From positions 1-40,520 of the forward strand of contig NZ_VJZS01000031.1 in the NCBI RefSeq assembly GCF_007097385.1: a stretch of 40,520 nucleotides of DNA, in the 5' to 3' direction. Source of the stretch: Flavobacterium sp. ZT3R18 (lineage in GTDB: Bacteria > Bacteroidota > Bacteroidia > Flavobacteriales > Flavobacteriaceae). Below are positions 18,039 through 25,931 of this stretch, piece by piece. Every line of letters begins with the position of its first letter. Position 1 is the first letter of the stretch. The position numbers and the translations under genes are program-made. The notes below the pieces were generated by a model. It was not told the origin of the DNA. It saw only the letters and a program-made list of their open reading frames with translations, and ran no database searches.

Positions 18039-18398
18039 CTATTCTTTTTCAGTAGTTAGTTTATTTACGTCCTGCGGATCTATAATAAGCATTTGATGCA
18101 TTTCATCCAAGAACTCAATTTCATCGAGAGGAAGCAACTGAGCAACGATTTCTAATACGACCCCAACATTAATAGATGTATTTTTGACAGTATTTGAAAT
18201 TTCAGGCGCTTCTTGGTCTAGTGCCAGAATACATAATTTCAGCATGTTTGAAATGACATAAGCAAGTTCGCAATAATCTGAGACTCTGATTTCAGCAGTG
18301 TACATATCAGTTTTATTTGTAACAGGCTTTAGTGTTTTGAAATACCGAACGCTTGATTCTCTAATATCCTCTAAGTTTTTAATTTCATTTGTTTCCAT
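18039..18398 (-). CDS. Unknown 119-residue helical protein, partner of the HEPN-like proteins
   Basis: The start METNEIKNLED at 18396-18398 is chosen because GAAGG lies just upstream and the frameshifted paralog begins with the same METxEIKN. A TTG three codons earlier overlaps the stop of the upstream gene. The protein is acidic and largely helical with conserved-looking stretches YVISNMLKLCILAL and VVLEIVAQLLPLDEIEFLDE. No known family is recognised. It follows the 576-residue gene after 5 bases, so it is co-translated and may act with the large proteins. Confidence 0.7.
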   Translation of the reverse strand: METNEIKNLEDIRESSVRYFKTLKPVTNKTDMYTAEIRVSDYCELAYVISNMLKLCILALDQEAPEISNTVKNTSINVGVVLEIVAQLLPLDEIEFLDEMHQMLIIDPQDVNKLTTEKE

Positions 18399-18403
18399 AG
18401 CCT

Positions 18404-20134
18404 TCAATTATTAATATTCATTTTTTCAATACGCTCTAATTCCTGACGTCCAAGTTCGTTTGCTCTTACTTGAAATTCCTTGCAACGCTTTGATAATATT
18501 TGCACATCTGGATAATATACTGCATCAATCTCATTATATCTTACCAAGTTTGGGCGATAACATAGTATTTGAAAAAGTTCTTTCTCATGTTCGGTATTGC
18601 GTGGAAATATTTCTAAGGTCAGTGTCGTGAAATTATCGCAAAGATTAATCAGGTATTCTACAGAATAGTGATTTGGGCAATAGCCCAAAATGGAATTTAT
18701 AAGCCCAAGACAGATATGTTCGACAGCTTGGTTTAATAAGACTATACTCACCATCGTTTCGCCTTTCTTTCCTATGGCTGCATGGGCTTCCAAAAATAAG
18801 AATGCAGACTTTTGACGGTATCCCAAGTAGATACGGCTATTGACTAAATTACGTTGTGGACGAATTTCAAGGTTTACATAGGATAGAATCTCTTGCTTTT
18901 GATAAACCAATCGTTCGGGTATCAAAGTCTGATAAAAAAAATAATGCTGGTTTGCTTCTATTTCTTTTAAGGAAGCCGTTTTATGAAGTAGCAGCGTAAC
19001 TGTTGTATTACTGTTCGTTTTATCTCTTATCAGTTCACTAAGTTTTCTAACAGCTTTCTTTTTTTGCTTTTCAGTCAGAACAATAAGATAGAAGTGATTG
19101 TATTCATTTTGGCTTTCGTTTTTAATAAAAACTCCTGTACTATTGGGCTTTGACGAATTGCGATACCCAAAACAATAGATAGCATCTGTTTTGCAATTTT
19201 CATTTATTATCAGACTTATTTCTGCCAATGTCTTATTAATGTTATCTGGAAAGTCAAGTATCGAATTGATTTCCGCGACAGGAATTCTAATCTCCTGATT
19301 GTCATCAGGTATGCCTAATTTTTCTTTGCAACGAGCTATACTCTGTTGAAACAATCTTGCAATTTCTTTTTCGACATAATCCACTTTTGCTGATACAGCT
19401 TTTAAAGTTTCCTCACTGATTGGTTCTATTTCCGCATTACATTGGATTGCCCCACGAGCGTTTTCCAGTTGTTCCAAAATAAACCATTCTTCTTCTTTTT
19501 CGGGGTCAAATGCATTACCTACTGAGCTGGAAAACATTCTCAGATGTTTTAGCTGCATCTCAAGGCTATGCTCGACTATCCACTCTCCAGTGAGAAACCA
19601 AGAAACACTTATGAAAAGTGAACGTAGTTGTTGATACATTGTGTAAACTGCCATTGTTGAATTTTCACATCTTAGATGAAATTTTAAATCTCTTCCAATA
19701 ATCCCGCTCTCTTTAAAATGGAGATAAAATGTTTCTTTCGTTTTCTTTATAAGACGTTTGCCGTTTATTTTTTTAAGAAGTACAACACTATTGTTATCAT
19801 CGTAACTATAAACCAGTTCATGTTCACTACAGTGCATAACAAAAAAAGTATTTCCTTCACTGAGTTCCTCCTTTACCCATTCAGCATTATAAACACGAAA
19901 TGAAAATTCAGGATAAGCTTCAAAAATTTTCCACGAGTACTCGTAAATATCATCCCAATAATGCGGACTGTTTTTACTAATAATAATGGTAATTATGCCT
20001 AAGTTGACTTTCTCTTCAAGGTGCTCTGAGAAATAGATGGAGTCTGTCTCAATAAACCCGATTAGGATTTCAACTACTTTTTCAACCTGCAATTGTAATG
20101 GGTGGTTTTTCTGAATTAAAATATTATGATACAT
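18404..20134 (-). CDS. HEPN/nucleotidyltransferase-like protein A
   Basis: The protein has 576 residues and appears to be built from two similar halves. Each has an alpha/beta part resembling a minimal nucleotidyltransferase (for example TLAEISLIINENCKTDAIYC with LIVLTEKQKKKAVRKLSELI around residues 290-360). Each then has a helical part resembling a HEPN domain (NSTMAVYTMYQQLRSLFI in the first half; LLNQAVEHICLGLINSIL followed by GYCPNHYSVEYLINLC in the second). HEPN domains are often RNases or RNA-binding modules of defence and toxin systems. The R-x4-6-H RNase motif is not evident here, and the nucleotidyltransferase Gly-Ser signature is also absent, so catalytic activity is doubtful. It is clearly paralogous to the neighbour at 20168-21874. 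The fold assignment is by eye. Confidence 0.6.
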   Translation of the reverse strand: MYHNILIQKNHPLQLQVEKVVEILIGFIETDSIYFSEHLEEKVNLGIITIIISKNSPHYWDDIYEYSWKIFEAYPEFSFRVYNAEWVKEELSEGNTFFVMHCSEHELVYSYDDNNSVVLLKKINGKRLIKKTKETFYLHFKESGIIGRDLKFHLRCENSTMAVYTMYQQLRSLFISVSWFLTGEWIVEHSLEMQLKHLRMFSSSVGNAFDPEKEEEWFILEQLENARGAIQCNAEIEPISEETLKAVSAKVDYVEKEIARLFQQSIARCKEKLGIPDDNQEIRIPVAEINSILDFPDNINKTLAEISLIINENCKTDAIYCFGYRNSSKPNSTGVFIKNESQNEYNHFYLIVLTEKQKKKAVRKLSELIRDKTNSNTTVTLLLHKTASLKEIEANQHYFFYQTLIPERLVYQKQEILSYVNLEIRPQRNLVNSRIYLGYRQKSAFLFLEAHAAIGKKGETMVSIVLLNQAVEHICLGLINSILGYCPNHYSVEYLINLCDNFTTLTLEIFPRNTEHEKELFQILCYRPNLVRYNEIDAVYYPDVQILSKRCKEFQVRANELGRQELERIEKMNINN

Positions 20135-20167
20135 ATCTTATATTTTTAATGTGTGAATCTTAAATAC

Positions 20168-21874
20168 TTAAACTATATCCTGACTTTGGATGCGCTCCAA
20201 TTCTTTTCTGACAATTACATCAGCATGGTCAATAAACTCGTTACATCTTGTTTGAAGTAAATCCATGTCTTGATAGTCAACATTGTCATCTCCACTATAG
20301 CGTAAAGTCCATGTAGATTGACTGAGAATCTTAAACAGTTGCATGTCCTGTTCTGTACGACGTGGAAAATACTCGCCCGTTTGAGGACTAAAATGCTTGC
20401 AGATATCTAGAAGATATGACAGCGAGAAATGATTAGGAGTGTACCCTAAAAACAAACGAATCAGTGCAAGGCAGGTCTGCTCAACAGCATGATGCAGTAT
20501 TACACCTTTTAGTGGAGAATAGGGAGACCAGTCATAATCGGACTGCCATTCGGATATCGTATTGACAATTACATTTCTATTCCGTAGATAATTCTTTGCA
20601 GATTTTAAGTTTCGCTTTGGTTGCTCTTCGAAATTTAAAGCGGGTGATGCTTCTTTATTTTGATACAGAAGTTGTCCATCTTGCAACACTTTCCAGAAAA
20701 AATACTGCTGGTCAGACTGTTTTGTTTTTAATTCAGTGACATTATGAATAAGTAGCGTGGCAGTACATCTTCCTTTGGTTTTGCTTTTGATGATATCAGC
20801 AAGGTCATGTACTGCATTTTCCTTATGTTCTTCTTCCAATACAAGAAGATAAAAATGAGTGGACATATTTTTATTTTCTTCCTTGTGGAAAAAGGCACTG
20901 TTTTGGGACGGCATACTTTCGCTCTTGCCGAAGCAGTAGATTGCACTTGTTTTTATATAGGAAGTAATTATACCGCTGATTTTATTTTCGTTATCAATAG
21001 TAACAACTTCTGTAGCTGTTTCATTGACTAACGGCTCTTCAAACGTGCTTAGTTTTTCCTCACAATAAGATAACTGTTCTTTATATACTTTTTTGACTTC
21101 CTTATACATTCGTTGCATTTTTTTATGTGCAATAGTCACCGACTCTTTTTTGATTTTCATTTTACCATAGTACGGAAAGTCCCTGTATGCTTTATGCAGC
21201 AATTCCGCAATCTGAATATCCTGATTGTTATTACGATCAAAAAGGTTGGCAAATAATGGCGCAAATTCCTTTATGCCTTCCTGTTGGTTAAATATATTGG
21301 AATTTAATTGCAGTTTTCCCATCACCAATTCCCTTGAAATCCCAAACAGAAGGCTAATTGTTTGATGAATCGTATACAGTGCTAGCTGATGGTTGTTTGT
21401 TCCTATATAATGTTGTGCACCTCTTTGCAATGCCTCAGTCTTGCTGATATGTCCATTAATTTTTTTTATTGCTTTTTCTAAAAGATCTTTTGCTTTTGGT
21501 ATTTCATCTTTTATCTTGACCTCGAATTCCTCATTTTTAAATAAGCGCACTCCTGCCAGATACCATTTAATATAATAGAGATTACCATGTTTTATATAGT
21601 CAATCAAATCTCTTATATTAATAATGCGGTAAGTGATTTCTAAATATCTTTCGAAAATTTTATCTGCCCAATCACACATTTCACATGCTATCTGGTCGCT
21701 ATCTTCTTCCAAGATTATTGTCAGTATATAACCTGACCTACCCGCTGTATTTGCCTCATGTAAGGAAACTGCGGTAATGTCCATAAAAACACGAAGGTCT
21801 GAGATTGCAGCCTCCAATTCTTTTTGCTGTGGAAAATCAATTGTATTCATAATTTTATTTTTTAAGTGAAACAT
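20168..21874 (-). CDS. HEPN/nucleotidyltransferase-like protein B
   Basis: The protein has 568 residues, or 560 if started at the internal MNTIDFPQQKEL at 21850. It has the same layout as protein A. Matching segments include TSAIYCFGKSES (A: TDAIYCFGYRNS), HFYLLVLEEEHKENAVHDLA (A: HFYLIVLTEKQKKKAVRKLS), QQYFFWKVLQDGQLLYQ and LHHAVEQTCLALIRLFLGYT followed by PNHFSLSYLLDIC. The C-terminal block is the most HEPN-like part. It is the first gene of a four-gene reverse-strand operon (B, A, small protein, frameshifted small protein) and is divergent from the XRE regulator gene at 22022. The paired large and paired small genes suggest duplication of a two-gene unit. Function unknown. Confidence 0.6.
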   Translation of the reverse strand: MFHLKNKIMNTIDFPQQKELEAAISDLRVFMDITAVSLHEANTAGRSGYILTIILEEDSDQIACEMCDWADKIFERYLEITYRIINIRDLIDYIKHGNLYYIKWYLAGVRLFKNEEFEVKIKDEIPKAKDLLEKAIKKINGHISKTEALQRGAQHYIGTNNHQLALYTIHQTISLLFGISRELVMGKLQLNSNIFNQQEGIKEFAPLFANLFDRNNNQDIQIAELLHKAYRDFPYYGKMKIKKESVTIAHKKMQRMYKEVKKVYKEQLSYCEEKLSTFEEPLVNETATEVVTIDNENKISGIITSYIKTSAIYCFGKSESMPSQNSAFFHKEENKNMSTHFYLLVLEEEHKENAVHDLADIIKSKTKGRCTATLLIHNVTELKTKQSDQQYFFWKVLQDGQLLYQNKEASPALNFEEQPKRNLKSAKNYLRNRNVIVNTISEWQSDYDWSPYSPLKGVILHHAVEQTCLALIRLFLGYTPNHFSLSYLLDICKHFSPQTGEYFPRRTEQDMQLFKILSQSTWTLRYSGDDNVDYQDMDLLQTRCNEFIDHADVIVRKELERIQSQDIV

Positions 21875-21955
21875 CCCTGAAAAATTTGTATTTTTGTTTA
21901 ATACACAGCAAGTAAGTGAGATAGAGCACCGTACCGAACTATTGGGAATTGTATC

Positions 21956-21988
21956 TTACCAAAACATACTTGTTTTTTACCAAAACAT
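21956..21988. promoter_or_regulatory. Candidate operator: two direct repeats 21 bp apart
   Basis: TTACCAAAACAT occurs at 21956-21967 and again at 21977-21988. An offset of 21 bp is two helical turns, so the two copies face the same side of the DNA. They lie between the divergent HEPN-like operon and the XRE gene and could be bound by that regulator. Confidence 0.5.
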
Positions 21989-22009
21989 TTTTTTTGAAAG
22001 AATTTTAAA

Positions 22010-22017
22010 TATCTTTG
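22010..22017 (+). promoter_or_regulatory. Candidate -7 box of the XRE gene, implying a leaderless mRNA
   Basis: TATCTTTG matches TAnnTTTG and ends 4 bases before the ATG at 22022. Transcription would then begin at or next to the start codon. A -33 TTTTTG at 21991-21996 is closer than usual (13 bases). Confidence 0.5.
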
Positions 22018-22021
22018 AACT

Positions 22022-22417
22022 ATGAGCACAGTAACAAAACCAAAACATATTGGCAGAAATATTAGCCGAATAAGAGAGCTTAGAGGTATGAAACAAGAAG
22101 CACTTGCCATTGCTATTGGAGTAAGCCAACAGTCTGTTTCTAATATTGAAGCAAGTGAAACTGTTGACGAAGAAAAATTGCAAGCAATTGCCGAAATATT
22201 AGGCGTTTCTGCAGAAGCAATTAAAAACTATAGTGATGAAACTGTACTAAATAATATTCAAAATAATTATGAAGGTTCCGTAATTCATGGTGGACCAACC
22301 GTAAATCATAATTGTACTTTCAATCCGCTAGATAAAGTGATAGAACTTTACGAGCGTTTAGTTCAAGCAGAAAAAGATAAAGTTGAGTATTTGGAGAAGT
22401 TATTGAAGGATCAATAA
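22022..22417 (+). CDS. XRE-family transcriptional regulator
   Basis: The protein has 131 residues. The N-terminal helix-turn-helix is ISRIRELRGMKQEALAIAIG then VSQQSVSNIEASE (about residues 14-46), with the remaining helices to about residue 75. A linker (YEGSVIHGGPTVNHNCTFNP) follows, then a short C-terminal coiled coil (ELYERLVQAEKDKVEYLEKL) likely used for oligomerisation. This form is common in Bacteroidetes. It is divergent from the HEPN-like operon and has its own terminator, so it stands alone. Repression of one or both divergent promoters is plausible but not shown. Confidence 0.92.
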   Translation: MSTVTKPKHIGRNISRIRELRGMKQEALAIAIGVSQQSVSNIEASETVDEEKLQAIAEILGVSAEAIKNYSDETVLNNIQNNYEGSVIHGGPTVNHNCTFNPLDKVIELYERLVQAEKDKVEYLEKLLKDQ

Positions 22418-22438
22418 TCATTAATTCATATTGATTAA

Positions 22439-22476
22439 ATACAAAAAGCCTCGCAAATGCGAGGCTTTTTGTATTT
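22439..22476 (+). terminator. Terminator of the XRE gene
   Basis: ATACAAAAAGCCTCGC (22439-22454) pairs with GCGAGGCTTTTTGTAT (22459-22474) around a 4-base loop. The arms are perfectly complementary. Confidence 0.93.
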
Positions 22477-22681
22477 ACTGTGCCTTGTCCTTAAATATAT
22501 TTGGGACAGCTACAGAAGAAGCGTATTTTATCACTATTACGACTGTAGTAGTTAGATATCTTTACACGTCTTAATCAAAAATACAACACCATTAATTATT
22601 TTAAGATATTACCAAGAAAATAAAGTAAGAAATTACGCTTGCGTTAAAATAAAATAGATTAGTTTTACTTAAAAAAGAAGA

Positions 22682-22945
22682 ATGTCAGAATCGATTTTAA
22701 CAACTAACTATTTTGAGGTTGCCAATACAGCTCATTTTCGCATTAAAGAATTAGAATACAAGACATCTTGTACCTATAAGATTTTTATAGAAAATTTTAC
22801 AGGTCAGAATTGCAATATACGACTCTATGAAATAAAATACATTACCAAAGGACTCCGTTTTAAATCCTCCCAAACTCATGTAAAGATGACTGTCGATTCC
22901 CTATTTGACTATGTGAGAACATTATCAATAATAGCCAAACAATAA
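22682..22945 (+). CDS. Unknown 87-residue protein of the toxin module
   Basis: This small protein has no signal peptide or membrane segment. Its C-terminal half (CNIRLYEIKYITKGLRFKSS followed by HVKMTVDSLFDYVRTLSIIA) matches the C-terminus of the next gene product (FEHNVQYKTEGLDFIESETC followed by VKIAVDDLIHFKETIAIHA). The two are therefore related, and this one may be a single-domain version. It lies 6 bases before the 268-residue gene. No recognised family. It may be a cytosolic accessory or adaptor for the downstream secretion-type genes. Confidence 0.65.
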   Translation: MSESILTTNYFEVANTAHFRIKELEYKTSCTYKIFIENFTGQNCNIRLYEIKYITKGLRFKSSQTHVKMTVDSLFDYVRTLSIIAKQ

Positions 22946-22951
22946 CTTGAT

Positions 22952-23758
22952 ATGGGAATGACGTCCAATTATTATTTGATCGAAAACGAGATCGCGATGT
23001 GCATAGGTGGGGTTGAATTTAACTATAAAGATGAATTTGAAGTTTTTATAGAAAAATATGAGAATAAGACCTATGACATCCTTATAAATAAATTAAACAG
23101 AGAAGTCTTTGGAGCTCCTGCCGATTGTAAATTTGAACAATTGTATGAACAAACGACCAATACTTTGTTGCCAATAGCACTTTTAATAGAAGAAGAATCG
23201 TTACAAATTAGAAATGGGCGAAACCGGAGTTTAAAAGCGCTGGATGAAAATCGGAATGTTGTAGATTGTCATGGTATTGACTTCGATTATATAGAGCAAC
23301 GTTTTTGGAGTGAAACAGATACAGTCGAAAAAATTGAAGAATATACAGCTTATTTAAACATCATAAAAGCGTTAAGTATTTCATTGCAAAAACAAGAAGA
23401 TTGCGAAAACCATAAATCCGATTGGGGTATGGCTCTAATTGCACATACCTACTGGGATGATGTGCAAACACGATATGATAAGACCAATAATAGTTTAAAA
23501 TCGATTTCGGATACTATTGATATAGATAAATTAATGGAAGCTGTAAATGAAAAAATCTTAAACAATCAACTCCCTATTACTGCCCTATTAGAGAAAGATA
23601 AAATAAAACTAACGTCAACCTTCGAGCATAATGTGCAGTATAAAACAGAAGGGTTAGATTTTATCGAATCAGAAACCTGTGTAAAAATAGCAGTTGATGA
23701 TCTTATTCATTTTAAAGAAACAATCGCAATACACGCAACACTAGATCATAAATTCTAA
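22952..23758 (+). CDS. Unknown 268-residue protein of the toxin module
   Basis: This is a soluble, acidic alpha/beta protein with no signal peptide. Residues about 1-60 (IENEIAMCIGGVEFNYKDEF) and the C-terminal block about 205-265 look like two related small domains, the second shared with the 87-residue protein upstream. The middle is helical (YTAYLNIIKALSISLQKQED). No known family is recognised. It is followed 10 bases later by a broken LysM-like frame and then by the LysM, DUF4280 and OmpA genes on the same strand, so a role tied to type VI or similar effector delivery is possible. Confidence 0.65.
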   Translation: MGMTSNYYLIENEIAMCIGGVEFNYKDEFEVFIEKYENKTYDILINKLNREVFGAPADCKFEQLYEQTTNTLLPIALLIEEESLQIRNGRNRSLKALDENRNVVDCHGIDFDYIEQRFWSETDTVEKIEEYTAYLNIIKALSISLQKQEDCENHKSDWGMALIAHTYWDDVQTRYDKTNNSLKSISDTIDIDKLMEAVNEKILNNQLPITALLEKDKIKLTSTFEHNVQYKTEGLDFIESETCVKIAVDDLIHFKETIAIHATLDHKF

Positions 23759-23768
23759 TATAATAATT

Positions 23769-23918
23769 ATGAATACAGGACAACCTACTACCTACCTCAA
23801 GGAAAAAGGCGACACCTTACAGAGTATCGCCAATGATCACAGAATCCTCGATTTTGAAGACCCCCGTTATTACCACAATCAGAATTGCGAAGATGTGAGA
23901 GACGGAGTTGGTCCGTAG
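23769..23918 (+). pseudogene. Truncated LysM-like gene
   Basis: A 49-residue frame begins MNTGQPTTYLKEKGDTLQSI, a LysM opening comparable to YFIKKGDTIKSVAEELGKEW in the intact gene at 24203. It ends at TAG 23916-23918. Just after the stop another frame reads TIPQGSYDF, suggesting a frameshift followed by loss of the rest. The following stretch to 24202 (284 bp) has no further gene. Confidence 0.6.
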
Positions 23919-24202
23919 TACTATTCCGCAAGGGTCTTATGATTTTAATTAAATTTTACTAAATATCACTAGAAGTGGGTATTGCACAGATGTAAAAAGT
24001 CTCTTAAATTCGTACGATTATATTTATAGCTTAAATTATAGAAAATAAAACTTGCTTAAGTTAATCAATTAGAAAATTACACAGGGCATCTTTTTTTGTT
24101 TAATGCTGGTAATCGATGCGTTTGCAATTTGGAGTTAAGCATACTTATAAGTCATGAGTACTTTTGAACAACATCCCATTTAAAAAAATAGAAGAGTAAA
24201 TT

Positions 24203-25402
24203 ATGGCAGGAATTAGTTTTTATATACCCGATAGGGACGAAGAAGATCACGATAAATATTTTATAAAAAAAGGAGATACAATCAAAAGTGTTGCCGAAGA
24301 ACTTGGTAAGGAATGGCAGGTTTTACGAATCTATCACAACAATCATTGCATTGCAGATGCTGATGTAATAAATGCTGATTTCCCTAGTCACTTGAAGTTT
24401 TTACTTTTAAAACCGATCAAACTACAAGCAAATGGGGAACCCGAAGAGGTTCCTCTTAAAAAGGCAGTACTTGGCAGCGGTTTTAGAGTACCTTTTCATC
24501 ACGTAAGAGGGAAAAACAAATATGGGGTAATATATACTGTTGAGAACGGCGAGCAAGTCCATACCCTAAAATATGAGGTAAGTGTAAACTGGGTCGCAAC
24601 CGATAAAAATGGATATTCTTTTTTTGAAATTGACAGGCTATCCAAAGTATATATTAATGATGTCGAAGCCGATACAATAGCCGATGAGTTGGCTGAAAAA
24701 ACATCCAGTGTTTTGTATCCATTAGAGGTGGTGGTCGACCAAGAAGGGGAATGGATAGACATTCATAATCTTGAAGCGATAAAGCAGCGCTGGGAAACGA
24801 AAGAATCTGAAATTCTTGAAGCCTACCCAGGAGAAGAGACCGAGAAGTATTTAGCCCATTATGCGAAAAATTTAAAAAGTAATCAGACTTTGGCTGCGGT
24901 GCTTTCCAACGATTGGTTTATAAGGTCTTTTTTTAATGGAATCCATACAGAATATACCAAAAAATTGACTTTTGAAGGTTATACGTATTTTCCTTTTATT
25001 GCGAAAAGTGATGATTTAATATTTAATATTGAACAAAAAATTGATGAATATCTTGATGAGAACGATTTGCTGAATATCGACCTAAAAGGAGTACTGGACG
25101 ATGCCCCGATGAAAACAGATTTGGAATACGAATTAGATTTGCCTATTCATTCTTTGTCAGATCAAAAAGTTGTCGGCAGTTATAGAGCAAAATACTTCCT
25201 GAATCCCAATAACTACACTATACAAACTTTATTTATAGAATGTGCCATTGCACTTGATATACCACAAAAATATACTGTTATGGTGTCTAATCTAAATGAA
25301 AAAGAGAATCAATCACTAGTAACAAACTCTCTTTTTGTGGATGAAATAAAAAAAGAAGATAGTTTTTTTAAGATGTTTGGAGATATTTTAAGAGGTAAAT
25401 AA
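24203..25402 (+). CDS. LysM-domain protein of the effector module
   Basis: The protein has 399 residues. The LysM-like domain spans about residues 18-72 (KYFIKKGDTIKSVAEELGKE, then IYHNNHCIADADVINADFPS). There is no signal peptide, which fits a protein that works in the cytosol or is loaded on a secretion apparatus rather than on exported cell-wall enzymes. The remainder is alpha/beta with a helical middle (about 190-260). LysM proteins of this type stand before DUF4280 PAAR-like and effector genes in Bacteroidetes type VI loci, and the same order is seen here. The next gene starts 10 bases downstream. It may act as a spike-associated connector; this is inferred. Confidence 0.8.
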   Translation: MAGISFYIPDRDEEDHDKYFIKKGDTIKSVAEELGKEWQVLRIYHNNHCIADADVINADFPSHLKFLLLKPIKLQANGEPEEVPLKKAVLGSGFRVPFHHVRGKNKYGVIYTVENGEQVHTLKYEVSVNWVATDKNGYSFFEIDRLSKVYINDVEADTIADELAEKTSSVLYPLEVVVDQEGEWIDIHNLEAIKQRWETKESEILEAYPGEETEKYLAHYAKNLKSNQTLAAVLSNDWFIRSFFNGIHTEYTKKLTFEGYTYFPFIAKSDDLIFNIEQKIDEYLDENDLLNIDLKGVLDDAPMKTDLEYELDLPIHSLSDQKVVGSYRAKYFLNPNNYTIQTLFIECAIALDIPQKYTVMVSNLNEKENQSLVTNSLFVDEIKKEDSFFKMFGDILRGK

Positions 25403-25412
25403 AAATAAATTT

Positions 25413-25913
25413 ATGAGCGAAAAACACATTGTAGTACAAGGCGCAACCTGCAAATGCAAATTTAGCGTAGAGCCAAAAGTGGATAAATTAAAGGTAAAAT
25501 CGCAAACAAAGCATTATGCCAATGACAAAGATGGGTCAAAAAAACTAATTGCGAGTGATAAAGACATAGGGCAAACGCTAGAGAAAAACACCTTTGGCAA
25601 ATGCAAGATGCAACCTGCCGGTAATGATTATTTGCCCTGCCAAGCTGTGATTACCAAATGGGGTGGATTTTTCGAAGAAATGACTCTATCCAATAAAGGA
25701 AAACCATTGCTAGAAGACAGCAAAGGAACTTGCCCGATGGGTGCACCTGATTGTATTGAAATTACAAAACACGGACAAGTGACAGAGCCTAGCAAACAAA
25801 ATTTCAAAAAAGCTAATCCGATGGTTCACAACCTAATCAACCCAATGGTGGATGTTAGGGATATGTATAAAAAAGAAGCTAAACATAAAGGCATAGATTT
25901 TAATGATAATTAA
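25413..25913 (+). CDS. DUF4280 PAAR-like spike-tip protein
   Basis: The protein has 166 residues. It starts MSEKHIVVQGATCKCKFS, has regularly placed Cys residues (GATCKC, FGKCKM, YLPCQAV, GTCPMGAPDC) and Gly/Pro-rich turns, and contains the segment LPCQAVITKWGGFFEEMTL. All are characteristic of DUF4280, a PAAR-like family that caps VgrG spikes and recruits effectors. It lies between the LysM gene and the large OmpA-domain gene with short gaps (10 and 18 bases), so the three are probably one operon. A VgrG-like gene is present at the left end of the window but on the other strand and outside the mobile element. Confidence 0.88.
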   Translation: MSEKHIVVQGATCKCKFSVEPKVDKLKVKSQTKHYANDKDGSKKLIASDKDIGQTLEKNTFGKCKMQPAGNDYLPCQAVITKWGGFFEEMTLSNKGKPLLEDSKGTCPMGAPDCIEITKHGQVTEPSKQNFKKANPMVHNLINPMVDVRDMYKKEAKHKGIDFNDN

Positions 25914-25931
25914 TTTGAATAAAAATTTAAA

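Noticed and set aside
18404..21874. Active HEPN ribonuclease
   Set aside because: The R-x4-6-H motif is not found at the expected place in either protein, so catalytic activity is not claimed.
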